From positions 1,891,687 through 1,927,003 of the forward strand of contig LS998015.1 in the NCBI GenBank assembly GCA_900498245.1: a DNA stretch of 35,317 nucleotides, in the 5' to 3' direction. The stretch comes from Candidatus Zixiibacteriota bacterium (GTDB lineage: Bacteria > Zixibacteria > MSB-5A5 > GN15 > PGXB01). Shown here piece after piece: positions 1-8,261 of this stretch (position 1 is its first letter; every line of letters begins with the position of its first letter). The position numbers were made by a program, and so were the translations under genes. A model generated the notes under the pieces. The model was not told the DNA's origin. It did not search any database and saw only the letters and a program-made list of their open reading frames with translations.

Positions 1-203
1 TGGCCGGCGATGTCAATCATAATGGAACCATTAATATTCTTGATGTCAGTTACCTGATTAATCATTTATATAAACAGGGACCACTCCCCATTCCTTATAT
101 CGCAGGTGACACAAATGGCAATAATGCCATAAATATTCTCGATGTCTCCTATTTGATTAATTTCCTTTATAAGGGTGGACCGGCTCCCAAATATCCTCAA
201 TAG
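1..203 (+). CDS. C-terminal end of a dockerin-type secreted protein (partial)
   Basis: The reading frame is open from the window edge (first full codon at base 3) to TAG at 201-203, giving 66 residues. They form two near-identical calcium-loop repeats, GDVNHNGTINILDVSYLINH and GDTNGNNAINILDVSYLINF, each followed by a short KxGP segment. This is the type I dockerin layout: an Asp/Asn-rich EF-hand-like loop plus a helix, twice. In cellulosome organisms dockerins bind cohesins. In FCB candidate phyla they usually end large secreted or surface proteins whose partners are unknown. The catalytic or adhesive part lies upstream of the window, so the overall function cannot be given. A strong terminator follows. 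Confidence 0.85.
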   Translation, partial: AGDVNHNGTINILDVSYLINHLYKQGPLPIPYIAGDTNGNNAINILDVSYLINFLYKGGPAPKYPQ

Positions 204-226
204 GTTCAGGACCCGTAAGAAACCTG

Positions 227-254
227 AGGACGGCTTAGACAGCCGTCCTTTTTT
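227..254 (+). terminator. Rho-independent terminator after the dockerin gene
   Basis: A 9-bp perfect stem, AGGACGGCT (227-235) with AGCCGTCCT (241-249), a 5-nt loop and a run of Ts to 254. Confidence 0.9.
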
Positions 255-279
255 ATGAAGTATCTTAAAATAATTTCAA

Positions 280-308
280 TTGAATTGGACGGCTGAAATA
301 TCTATTTT
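280..308 (+). promoter_or_regulatory. Possible promoter of the C69 peptidase gene
   Basis: TTGAAT (280-285), a 17-nt spacer, then TATTTT (303-308), placed between the preceding terminator and the start at 341. Each hexamer matches consensus at four or five of six positions, so this is only suggestive. Confidence 0.3.
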
Positions 309-340
309 GATAGGACCTTGAGACCATGAAAGGACCTGAC

Positions 341-1951
341 ATGAGGAAATTGTACTTTGTACTTCTAATTATAATTACCATCGGTGCAGTTTTGATGCCG
401 GAGAGTTCCCTTCCCTGCACCAGTCTGCTCGTAACCAGAGGAGCATCGGCGGACGGCTCCGTAATGATCACGTATACTTGTGACGGTGAATTTCATCCGC
501 ACCTCGGATATACTCCGGCCGGAGACCATAATCCGGGAGATTCTATTGAAATTACCAGTTGGGGTGGTAAAGTGATTGGTAAAGTGGCACAGGTTCCGCA
601 TAATTATTCTGTCATCGGAATGATGAATGAGCATCAACTGGCCATAAGTGAAACCACTTTCGAAGGACGCGAGGAATTGGAAAATAGGGACGGCCTTCTT
701 GAATATTGGGATTTGATCGATTTGGCCCTGCAACGTACCCATACTGCCCGCGAAGCCATTCACTTAATAGCCGAATTAGCCGAAACCTATGGCTACCGTT
801 CCACCGGTGAATCCTTCTCACTGGCCGATGTCAATGAAGCCTGGATTATGGAAATGATCGGCCCCGGTCCCGGTGGAAAAGGGATGGAGTGGGTGGCTCT
901 TAGACTACCCGACGGCTATATATCATGCCATGCCAACAAATCCCGTATCGGGGAATTTCCTCTAAATGATACTCTGAATTGCCTTTATTCCAAAAATGTC
1001 ATTTCATTCGCAGTCGCCAAAGGATATTATAACCCTGACGCAGGAACAGCTTTCAAGTTTTGTGATGCCTATTGCCCTGATACTCCCCAAAATCGCCGCT
1101 ATGCCGATACCCGGGTTTGGAGTATCCTTCGCCGTGCCGCCCCATCCCAGAATATTTCTTCTGATTATAATCGCTTTGTGGAAGGCGCCAGGCCATATCC
1201 GCTCTGGATAAAACCTGATAAAAAGTTGACCATTGCCGATGTCTTCGCGCTGATGCGCGATCATTACGAAGGGACACCGCTTGACATGACCAAGGGCGTT
1301 GATGCCGGACCATTCGGCTCTCCCCTTCGCTGTCGCCCGATGACTTGGACAGCCGATAGTGTCGAATATGGCTGGGAACGGTCGATTTCCACCCCGCAGA
1401 CCGCCTTTTCATTCGTTTCCCAATCGCGTGCCGGCCTTCCTGACGCCGTTGGCGGCGTTTTCTGGTATGGGCTCGACGACACTTATTCCTCCTGCTATGT
1501 CCCCTTTTATTGCGGCATCAATGCTGTCCCCGAATCATATACCGTCGGGACTCTTAAAAAATTCTCCTGGGAGTCGGCTTGGTGGATTTTCAATCTGGTC
1601 GCCAATTATGCGCAATTGAAATATTCCTACATGATGCCGGAAATCCTTTCCGTTCAGAGAGAAATCGAAGGTAATTTTCTGGCCGCTCAACCGGAAATTG
1701 AAAAGACGGCCTCGGCTCTTTCCCAATCGAATCCTGCTCTAATGACCAATTTCCTGACCGACTATTCGGTTTCTCACGCGGAACTGGTGGTGAATCGGTG
1801 GCGCGATTTGGCAACCTACCTTATTGCCAAATATAATGACGGCTATGTCCAGGACTCGACCGGCAGAGCCCGCGAAATGGGCTATCCGGACAATTGGTTG
1901 AATGAAGTCACCAAATCTCGGCCCAATCGTTTTAATCTTGTTCCCAAATGA
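341..1951 (+). CDS. Exported peptidase of family C69 (dipeptidase type)
   Basis: Likely an N-terminal-nucleophile cysteine peptidase of family C69, which cleaves dipeptides and other short peptides. From the ATG at 341 it has 536 residues: a hydrophobic signal segment (about residues 4-19), then PCTSLLV, where Cys26 would become the N-terminal nucleophile after processing. Other family-like stretches are AISETTFEGR and ADVNEAWIMEM. An in-frame ATG lies 15 bases upstream at 326, but AAAGGA sits inside that extension, 6 nt before 341, so I prefer 341. The product is probably periplasmic or surface-located. The gene stands alone between two terminators. Family assignment is good; the substrate is unknown. 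Confidence 0.85.
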   Translation: MRKLYFVLLIIITIGAVLMPESSLPCTSLLVTRGASADGSVMITYTCDGEFHPHLGYTPAGDHNPGDSIEITSWGGKVIGKVAQVPHNYSVIGMMNEHQLAISETTFEGREELENRDGLLEYWDLIDLALQRTHTAREAIHLIAELAETYGYRSTGESFSLADVNEAWIMEMIGPGPGGKGMEWVALRLPDGYISCHANKSRIGEFPLNDTLNCLYSKNVISFAVAKGYYNPDAGTAFKFCDAYCPDTPQNRRYADTRVWSILRRAAPSQNISSDYNRFVEGARPYPLWIKPDKKLTIADVFALMRDHYEGTPLDMTKGVDAGPFGSPLRCRPMTWTADSVEYGWERSISTPQTAFSFVSQSRAGLPDAVGGVFWYGLDDTYSSCYVPFYCGINAVPESYTVGTLKKFSWESAWWIFNLVANYAQLKYSYMMPEILSVQREIEGNFLAAQPEIEKTASALSQSNPALMTNFLTDYSVSHAELVVNRWRDLATYLIAKYNDGYVQDSTGRAREMGYPDNWLNEVTKSRPNRFNLVPK

Positions 1952-2001
1952 CATTGACCTGAGAGCACCCTGCTTTTGCGGTCAGAGTCAGGGTTATCTG
2001 C

Positions 2002-2031
2002 AAGCGGCCGTTTTCAATACGGCCGCTTTTT
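2002..2031 (+). terminator. Rho-independent terminator after the C69 gene
   Basis: Stem AAGCGGCCG (2002-2010) / CGGCCGCTT (2020-2028), 9-nt loop, T run to 2031. Confidence 0.88.
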
Positions 2032-2118
2032 CGTTTGCTTAAGCAATTTTTATATTAAATTAGGATAAAATTAATCTCGTATATATTTGGAATTCAAAAT
2101 TTTCCGTTAACCCGGTTT

Positions 2119-4098
2119 ATGAAAGGACGGGCTGATATCATGCCGGAAGACCAAAAACTCGAGACCATTTTGGAGGAAGTGCGCCGTTTTGCCCCCTCTG
2201 ATGAATTTCGCCGTCGCAGTTATATTAAGTCATTTCAGGAGTATTTTGACCTTTATAGAAAAAGCATCGAGAATCCCGAAGCTTTTTGGGCCGATGCCGC
2301 CAAAGAATTGCACTGGTTTAAAAAATGGGACAGAGTTCTCAACGCCGATAATCCCCCCTTCTATAAATGGTTTGAAAGTGGCAGGACCAATATCTCGTAC
2401 AATTGCCTCGACCGTCATCTTTCAACTTCCCTCCGCAATAAGGCGGCGTTGATTTGGGAGGGCGAGTCGGGCGACCGCCGCGTCCTGACCTATTGGGATT
2501 TGGCCCGGGAAGTGAATAAATTCGCTAATGTTATGAAACAATTGGGAATTCAAAAGGGGGATCGCGTTGCCATTTATCTGCCGATGATTCCGGAATTGGC
2601 GATAAGTCTCTTGGCTTGTGCCCGCATCGGCGCCGTCCACACTGTGATTTTCGCCGGCTTTTCCGCCGATTCGATTCGCGATCGCATCCTCGATTGCGAA
2701 GCCAAACTTGTTATCACCTCCGACGGCTCCTGGCGCCGCGGCAATGTTCTTCCTTTGAAAAATATCATCGATGAGGCCGTTGACGGCCTGGCCTGTGTCA
2801 AGGATGTCATTGTTATTAAGCGATCCGAAAATATGAATTTCCCCTGCCATATTCGCGAGGGGCGCGACCACTGGTATCATCGCCTGATGGATTCCGCTTC
2901 CATGCAATGCCCGGTTGAGGAAATGGACAGCGAGGATATGCTTTTTCTCCTTTACACTAGTGGAACCACCGGCAAGCCGAAAGGAATTATTCATACGACC
3001 GGCGGATATATGGTCTATACCTATCTGACTACCAAACTGGTCTTCGATATGCGCCCTGAAGATGTTTTCTGGTGCACCGCTGATATCGGCTGGGTAACCG
3101 GCCACAGTTATGTTGTCTATGGCCCTCTTGCCAATGGGGCCACCTGTCTCCTCTATGAAGGTTCTCCCGATTGGCCCAATAAGGGCCGTTTTTGGGAACT
3201 GGTTGAGCGTTATGGTGTCACCATTTTTTATACCGCCCCGACAGCCATCCGGACTTTCATGCGATGGGGCTCGAATTGGCCGGAAAAGTATGACCTTTCC
3301 TCTTTGCGTCTCCTCGGAACGGTCGGCGAACCAATCAATCCGGAGGCCTGGGTTTGGTATCATGAAAATATTGGTAATAAACGTTGCCCCATAGTTGATA
3401 CCTGGTGGCAGACCGAAACCGGAGGCATAATGATATCCCCGCTGCCGGGGTGTACTGTCACCAAACCCGGCTCCGTTACGAATCCGTTTTTCGGTATTGA
3501 TGCAACCATCCTGTCTGACGACGGCAAAGAAGTTGACGCCGGCTACTTGGCTATCCGCAAGCCCTGGCCGGGAATGTTGCGCGGCATTTACGGCGATCCG
3601 GAGCGATACAAGCAAACCTATTGGTCCAAATGGAAAGGAATTTATTTCCCCGGCGATGGGGCTCGTTGTGACGAAGACGGCTACTTTTGGATTCTCGGAC
3701 GCGTCGACGATGTTGTCAATATCTCCGGGCATCGCATTGGAACCGCCGAATTGGAATCGGTCTTTGTTGAACATCCGGCCGTTTCCGAATCGGCCGTCAT
3801 TGGTGTGAGCCATCAAATCAAAGGACAGGGCTTGGTAGCATTCATTAGCCTCCGAGAAGGATTCGGAACCGACAATGGCATGAGCAAAGAACTATCCGAT
3901 TGGGTAGCCAAAAAAATCGGCAAATTTGTCGTTCCGGAAAAAATTATATTCTCCGGCGACCTTCCCAAAACTCGCTCGGGCAAAATCATGAGACGCCTCT
4001 TGAGAGATATAGCCGAAGGTCGCGCCCTTGGCAATGTGACTACTCTGGCCGATCCCAATATTGTGGAGTCTCTCAAAGCCAAGTACGAAGAGGATTGA
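2119..4098 (+). CDS. acs: Acetyl-CoA synthetase (AMP-forming)
   Basis: Converts acetate, ATP and CoA to acetyl-CoA, AMP and PPi in the cytoplasm. The 659-residue product has the full ANL-superfamily plan: an N-terminal acetyl-CoA synthetase region with WFKKWDRVLN, the P-loop YTSGTTGKPKG, the pocket and adenine motif VDTWWQTETGG (the second Trp limits the pocket to acetate or propionate in this family), and the C-terminal PKTRSGKIMRRLL with the catalytic lysine, which is the usual acetylation target. Length fits the Acs family (about 650). ATG 2119 has no Shine-Dalgarno site. The in-frame ATG at 2140 has AAAGGA 12 nt upstream and may be the real start. The gene appears monocistronic and I see no clear terminator after it. 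A shorter paralogue lies at 21200-22906. Confidence 0.93.
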   Translation: MKGRADIMPEDQKLETILEEVRRFAPSDEFRRRSYIKSFQEYFDLYRKSIENPEAFWADAAKELHWFKKWDRVLNADNPPFYKWFESGRTNISYNCLDRHLSTSLRNKAALIWEGESGDRRVLTYWDLAREVNKFANVMKQLGIQKGDRVAIYLPMIPELAISLLACARIGAVHTVIFAGFSADSIRDRILDCEAKLVITSDGSWRRGNVLPLKNIIDEAVDGLACVKDVIVIKRSENMNFPCHIREGRDHWYHRLMDSASMQCPVEEMDSEDMLFLLYTSGTTGKPKGIIHTTGGYMVYTYLTTKLVFDMRPEDVFWCTADIGWVTGHSYVVYGPLANGATCLLYEGSPDWPNKGRFWELVERYGVTIFYTAPTAIRTFMRWGSNWPEKYDLSSLRLLGTVGEPINPEAWVWYHENIGNKRCPIVDTWWQTETGGIMISPLPGCTVTKPGSVTNPFFGIDATILSDDGKEVDAGYLAIRKPWPGMLRGIYGDPERYKQTYWSKWKGIYFPGDGARCDEDGYFWILGRVDDVVNISGHRIGTAELESVFVEHPAVSESAVIGVSHQIKGQGLVAFISLREGFGTDNGMSKELSDWVAKKIGKFVVPEKIIFSGDLPKTRSGKIMRRLLRDIAEGRALGNVTTLADPNIVESLKAKYEED

Positions 4099-4307
4099 TC
4101 TTAATCCGTCTGAGTCTTAATGGGCGCAGATATTTTGTAGATGCATCTTAAAGTAATAATTTATATTGTCGCAGTATTCGCATTATTATCAATACAATAT
4201 GATTTCTTTCTCGTTGACCGTATTATTACTAGGCTTGCCGTTCCCGGGGCCTGATACGGGGCATTTAACACTAAAAATGTAGATTTTCCCAAAAAACCAA
4301 TGTAAAT

Positions 4308-4338
4308 TTGACCAAATTCACCGTGATTTTGTTACAAT
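4308..4338 (+). promoter_or_regulatory. Possible promoter of the E1 dehydrogenase gene
   Basis: TTGACC (4308-4313) and TACAAT (4333-4338), both close to consensus but 19 nt apart, which is longer than ideal. It lies 34 nt before the TTG start at 4372. Confidence 0.35.
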
Positions 4339-4371
4339 AAATATTAGATGCTTTAGAATGGAGGTCGAGTA

Positions 4372-6654
4372 TTGGCATTTTATGAAGTTAGAGACTATAT
4401 CAAGACTTTAAAATCATCTCGTACCAGTCCCTCGCTGGATGACTACGGTGGTCTCGATCAGGAGACTCTTTTAAAAATGTACCACACTATGGTCTTGGCT
4501 CGAAGGATTGAACTGGAGGAAAAAATATATCTTCGTAAAGGGATCTCGAAATTTTTTATCGGGTGCGGCGGCAAAGAACTCATTGATGTTGTCGCCGCCC
4601 GTGCCCTCCGCCCCGGCGATCCCTTCATCGGCTACTATCGCAACAAGGCCTTTGACCTCTATCGCGGGGTCTCTATTAAAGAGAAACTTCTGGAGGCGAC
4701 CGGCGACCCCCGTTCCGCCGCTACAGGCGGGATGCTTCAGCAATCTCATTCCTCCTATCCCGATCTGGCGATATTGCCGCAGGCCTCTCCCACCGGCTCC
4801 CACGCCATGGAAGCGGCCGGTCTGGGCGATGCCATAAAAAATTCGACACCCATAAACGGGGACTTGTCGGACTCCCCCGGCGGACGTTTTAAAAAAGATG
4901 CCATTGTCTTCTGCGCTATCGGCGAAGGAGCCACCTCATCCCCCGAATTCGGTCGGGCTGTATTCTATTCCACTTTCCACCGGACCGCCAATATCTTCGG
5001 CATATACAATTGCGGCTGGGCAATTGCCACCAGCGTCAAAGAGCAATTTCCTGATGGCAATCCAACATCTTGCTACATAGGTATGCAGAAATACGGTCTG
5101 CTTATCAAAAATTTCGACGGAACCGACATAAAAGCATCCATTGCCGATTTCCAGGCCATGCTGGATCATTGCCGTTCTGGTCTCGGGCCCGCCATTGCCA
5201 ATATAAATGTCGTCAGAATGGAATCACATTCCGGTTCCGATGATCAGAGTTATTATATGGCCCCCGATGAACAACAATATCATATCGAAAACGATCCCCT
5301 GCGCAAAACCGCCCGGGCGTTTATTGAAGACGGCCTCTTCACTGTCGACGAACTTGTAGGGATGTTCGATAAAATCGATTCCGATGTGAAAGTCATTTCC
5401 GCCGAAGTAACTTCTGATATTCGCCCCAAAACCATGACCGACATTATCACAAAGGTGTATAGTTATCGCGTCGAAACCGCGCGTGACCGGTGGCAAAAAC
5501 TTGTCCAAAAAAGGGCGGATATAAGAGCCAAGAAGTATGCTGAATTTCATAAAAAGGGATATTTCAGTACCGCCGAATTGCCCGAACATCAGCCGCCGAT
5601 GACTCTGCGCAAAGCCATAAATTATACCCTTTTTGACATCTTCACTATGACTGAGGACTCTCTCCTTTTCGGCGAAGATGTCGCCGATTTTCCCCGCGAA
5701 ATGTTCGAGAAGGGCGCGGCCATACTCGATCACCTCAAAGGTAAAGGCGGTGTCTTTCTAGTTACCCAAAACCTGCAGCGGGCTTTTGGGCCGGAAAGAG
5801 TTTTTAATACCCCTCTTGATGAGGCCGGCATTCTGGGTCGGGCCGTCGGGCATTCCTATCAGGGACGAGTTCCCTTTCCTGAAATCCAGTTTTTGGATTA
5901 TATCAGCCCCGGCTACCAGCAGTTGAAGGATCGCATCTCGACGGCCTACCAGAGATCAAATGCCAGAGTCAATTTACCAATGGTGATTCGGACTTCCTAT
6001 GGCGGCTATAAACAGGGTGCCGGAGCGATGTGGCACTCCGAAGCCAATCTTGGTGCATTCATCAACATTCCCGGTCTTCATGTGGTCGTTCCTTCAAACG
6101 CCGCTGACGCCGCCGGGCTTCTTCGTACCGCCCTTGTCTGCGGTGACCCGGTTCTCTTTTGCGAGGCGGTTGCATTGTATAATCGACGCGATTGGGACGG
6201 ACACAATATCCTGGCAAAATACCCTCCTATTGAGCAGACTATCCCTTTCGGCAACGCGAAGATCTATAACGATGAAGCGAAGGATTTGGCCATCATAAGT
6301 TATGGCATTACTCTGCCTATGGCCCTCAGGGCCGCTGATATGCTCGCGGAAAAAAATATAAATGCAAGGATTCTGGATTTGAGAACAGTTAAACCGATCG
6401 ATTGGGAAAGCATAAATCGGGCTGTCAAAGATTGTTCCCGAGCCATTATCGTTTCTGAAGATCGCTTTCACGGCGGCGTAGGCGCCACCATATCCGCCTA
6501 TATTGCGGATAACCTGTTTGACTACCTCGATGCCCCGATCCGCCTTATAACCGCCCGCGATGCTCGAGTCGCCTATGGTCTTGACGGTGATTCCCTCTGC
6601 CTGCCGCAAATCCCCGAACTGGTCAGGATTGCGGAGGAATTAATGGCCTATTGA
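4372..6654 (+). CDS. Fused 2-oxoacid dehydrogenase E1 (alpha + beta in one chain)
   Basis: Thiamine-diphosphate decarboxylase (E1) of a pyruvate or branched-chain 2-oxoacid dehydrogenase complex, which decarboxylates the 2-oxoacid and passes the acyl group to a lipoyl E2. In 760 residues, positions 30-350 are the alpha part, with the ThDP/Mg motif GEG (184-186) ... N213. From about 408 follows the beta part (MTLRKAINYTLFD, then LFGEDV, TPLDEAGILG, MWHSEANLGAF and a transketolase C-terminal domain, VKPIDW to the end). Residues 150-175 look like an insertion between core alpha-subunit elements. The start is TTG, set by GGAGGT at 4360-4365 with 6-nt spacing. Similar one-chain E1s are known in Bacteroidetes and relatives. 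No E2, E3 or lipoate genes are in the window, so the substrate cannot be assigned. Confidence 0.88.
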   Translation: MAFYEVRDYIKTLKSSRTSPSLDDYGGLDQETLLKMYHTMVLARRIELEEKIYLRKGISKFFIGCGGKELIDVVAARALRPGDPFIGYYRNKAFDLYRGVSIKEKLLEATGDPRSAATGGMLQQSHSSYPDLAILPQASPTGSHAMEAAGLGDAIKNSTPINGDLSDSPGGRFKKDAIVFCAIGEGATSSPEFGRAVFYSTFHRTANIFGIYNCGWAIATSVKEQFPDGNPTSCYIGMQKYGLLIKNFDGTDIKASIADFQAMLDHCRSGLGPAIANINVVRMESHSGSDDQSYYMAPDEQQYHIENDPLRKTARAFIEDGLFTVDELVGMFDKIDSDVKVISAEVTSDIRPKTMTDIITKVYSYRVETARDRWQKLVQKRADIRAKKYAEFHKKGYFSTAELPEHQPPMTLRKAINYTLFDIFTMTEDSLLFGEDVADFPREMFEKGAAILDHLKGKGGVFLVTQNLQRAFGPERVFNTPLDEAGILGRAVGHSYQGRVPFPEIQFLDYISPGYQQLKDRISTAYQRSNARVNLPMVIRTSYGGYKQGAGAMWHSEANLGAFINIPGLHVVVPSNAADAAGLLRTALVCGDPVLFCEAVALYNRRDWDGHNILAKYPPIEQTIPFGNAKIYNDEAKDLAIISYGITLPMALRAADMLAEKNINARILDLRTVKPIDWESINRAVKDCSRAIIVSEDRFHGGVGATISAYIADNLFDYLDAPIRLITARDARVAYGLDGDSLCLPQIPELVRIAEELMAY

Positions 6655-6661
6655 CCTCATT

Positions 6662-7024
6662 ATGTATAAAAAAACAGATTCCGATAGCGAATTTTGTCTG
6701 GTAAAGAAAGATTATAAAGCGGCATACCCCGATCCCTTGATTGCTTTCGAGGGCGACACCTTGCTTATCGGAAAAGAAGATACTGAATACCCGGGCTGGA
6801 TCTGGTGTAAAAACTTCTGTGGCAAAAGCGGCTGGGTGCCAAAAAATTATATTAGCATAAATCATAATCGCGCCATTTTGCTTCGTGACTACGATGCCAC
6901 CGAATTGTCCGTATCAACTGGTGAGCGACTCATAATATTGAAAGAAGAGAGCGGATGGTATTGGTGTCGAAACAAGAATGACCAAAAAGGCTGGGTCCCC
7001 CGCAGGAATATTTCAGTAATCTGA
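6662..7024 (+). CDS. Small protein with two SH3-like domains
   Basis: The 120-residue protein is two tandem SH3-like units: about residues 5-60 (LVKKDYKA ... GWIWCKN ... GWVPKNYI) and 65-120 (LLRDYDATELSVSTGERL ... GWYWCRN ... GWVPRRNISVI). The ALYDY-like start, the central GW.WC pair and the GWVP.NYI end resemble eukaryotic-type SH3 more than typical bacterial SH3b. There is no signal peptide or membrane segment, so it should be cytoplasmic. ATG 6662 lies 7 nt after the E1 stop and has no good Shine-Dalgarno site of its own (GGAGG at 6633-6637 is too far), so translation may be coupled to E1. The function is unknown; binding to a proline-rich peptide is a guess from the fold. Confidence 0.75.
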   Translation: MYKKTDSDSEFCLVKKDYKAAYPDPLIAFEGDTLLIGKEDTEYPGWIWCKNFCGKSGWVPKNYISINHNRAILLRDYDATELSVSTGERLIILKEESGWYWCRNKNDQKGWVPRRNISVI

Positions 7025-7070
7025 TGGATTTGCCCCGGTTTGGGATTCCTTTAAAAAATTGTAAATGTTA

Positions 7071-7098
7071 TTGACAGACATATTTAGACCAATATATT
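7071..7098 (+). promoter_or_regulatory. Sigma-70-type promoter of the RRM gene
   Basis: TTGACA (7071-7076, perfect), 16-nt spacer, TATATT (7093-7098). The same hexamers and spacing occur upstream of the lipoprotein gene (17744-17771, minus). Confidence 0.75.
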
Positions 7099-7104
7099 TA
7101 GAGT

Positions 7105-7264
7105 AACCAAAGTGCTCCTAATTACAGTTTTTTTCAGGATTTAATCTTGTCAAAACTTAACCTGGAGACGAAAGCGCAATAGTGCGCAAGAACGCGTTTA
7201 TCTTTTGTCGCGAGAATGCTTGGAAAAAGAATTCTTCAAGGATAAACCAAATCTGGAGTAATGA
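7105..7264 (+). promoter_or_regulatory. Long 5' leader of the RRM gene
   Basis: The likely transcription start is about 7105, leaving a leader of about 160 nt. It holds a hairpin GCGCA-ATAG-TGCGC (7174-7187), a palindrome AAGAATTCTT (about 7227-7236) and a nine-codon open frame beginning ATG at 7216. Long structured leaders are common on mRNAs of cold-induced and autoregulated RNA-binding proteins. No known riboswitch class is recognised. Confidence 0.4.
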
Positions 7265-7621
7265 ATGAATATCTACGTGGGCAACCTGCCGCGCGAGACG
7301 GAGGAGGGCGACCTCCGCGAAATGTTTGAAGCCTTTGGTCGGGTTTCCAGCATCAACCTTATTCGGGACAAATTCAGTGGCGAGCTGAGAGGTTTCGGAT
7401 TTGTGGAAATGGGCAGCAAGGAAGAAGGCATGGCGGCTATCGCCGGTCTTAATGGCAAGGAAATGCACGGCAACGTTCTCAACGTCAATGAAGCCCGTCC
7501 TCGCGGCGAAGGTGGCGGCGGTGGCCGTGGCGGTTTCGGCGGTGGCGGAGGTCGCGGCGGTGGCCGTGGCTTCGGCGGTGGCGGAAATCGCGGCGGTGGT
7601 GGCGGCGGAAGACGCTTCTAA
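7265..7621 (+). CDS. Glycine-rich RNA-binding protein with one RRM
   Basis: The 118-residue protein has one RNA-recognition motif (about residues 1-80) and a C-terminal RGG/glycine tail (about 82-118). RNP2 is IYVGNL (3-8) and RNP1 is RGFGFVEM (42-49), with the aromatic residues that stack on RNA bases (Tyr4, Phe44, Phe46). This matches the short Rbp family of cyanobacteria and FCB bacteria, thought to act as RNA chaperones or cold-response proteins. ATG 7265 has GGAG at 7255-7258, 6 nt upstream; an ATG at 7261 is out of frame. The gene stands alone with its own promoter, long leader and terminator, as expected for a regulated, abundant protein. Confidence 0.92.
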   Translation: MNIYVGNLPRETEEGDLREMFEAFGRVSSINLIRDKFSGELRGFGFVEMGSKEEGMAAIAGLNGKEMHGNVLNVNEARPRGEGGGGGRGGFGGGGGRGGGRGFGGGGNRGGGGGGRRF

Positions 7622-7644
7622 GCGTCCTGGTCGCTAAGACATCT

Positions 7645-7674
7645 AAAGGGTCGGCTCTGTCAGCCGACCCTTTT
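7645..7674 (+). terminator. Terminator between convergent genes
   Basis: A 12-bp perfect stem, AAAGGGTCGGCT (7645-7656) / AGCCGACCCTTT (7662-7673), 5-nt loop and a T run. The flanking As and Ts on both sides suggest it may also stop the convergent minus-strand transcript ending at 7679. Confidence 0.9.
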
Positions 7675-7678
7675 AAAT

Positions 7679-8248
7679 TTAAAACAGGCCGGGGACCAAG
7701 CGGGCTGTCTTCGACGAATACTCTTCGTATTCCCGACCGAACTTAATCTTAAGCGCCTTTTCCTCAATTTTAATTCTGTAAATAAAGGAAGCGGTAATCG
7801 GAATGAAAATAACCACCAGGCTTGCCCAATTAGAAAAATAAATGCCCAACCCCAAAAATGACAAGAGACTTCCGCTATAGGACGGATGCCTTACATACTT
7901 ATATATCCCGCTCTTTATAATTGTGTGGCCGGCTGATATATTTACATTAACTGTGAAGTATTTTCCCAGCGTTATGATCGACACCCATCTTATAACTAAA
8001 CCTGCCAGGATAAGTGAAATCCCTAGATATGCCGCTATCTGGCGCGCTGCCTGCACCAGTCCGATCCCTTTTGTCGCAATAGATACTCCCGCTGTGATGG
8101 CCAGAACAATAACCAGCCAGAGCAAACGAAATGATGACTTGTCTAATTTGCCGGCCCCCTCTCCCCTCGACTTCCTAATCACCGCCAGAAGGATCTCCGA
8201 CAAAACCCAGCACAAAGAAATTATTAGTATCAGGGGAAAGTGCCTCAT
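7679..8248 (-). CDS. Isoprenylcysteine methyltransferase-like (ICMT/PEMT) membrane protein
   Basis: The 189-residue integral membrane protein has about five hydrophobic segments. Its C-terminal third carries the signature of the ICMT/phospholipid methyltransferase fold: KYVRHPSYSG, then a hydrophobic hairpin, then the E-EEKALKIKFGREYEEYSSKTARLVP segment that binds S-adenosylmethionine and substrate. Eukaryotic members methylate isoprenylated cysteine. Bacterial members methylate lipids or remain uncharacterised, so only a membrane methyltransferase role can be stated. It follows the Mpv17-like gene with a 13-nt gap and is probably co-transcribed with it. Confidence 0.82.
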   Translation of the reverse strand: MRHFPLILIISLCWVLSEILLAVIRKSRGEGAGKLDKSSFRLLWLVIVLAITAGVSIATKGIGLVQAARQIAAYLGISLILAGLVIRWVSIITLGKYFTVNVNISAGHTIIKSGIYKYVRHPSYSGSLLSFLGLGIYFSNWASLVVIFIPITASFIYRIKIEEKALKIKFGREYEEYSSKTARLVPGLF

Positions 8249-8261
8249 AATTTGCCTCGCG

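Noticed and set aside
2422-3816. A 464-codon open frame on the minus strand opposite acs
   Set aside because: It is the antisense shadow of a well-supported acetyl-CoA synthetase; no family motifs and no ribosome site.
4099-4371. Possible terminator or small gene between acs and E1
   Set aside because: The GC-rich CCCGGGG...CGGGG stretch forms direct rather than inverted repeats beyond four bases; no small frame has a ribosome site.
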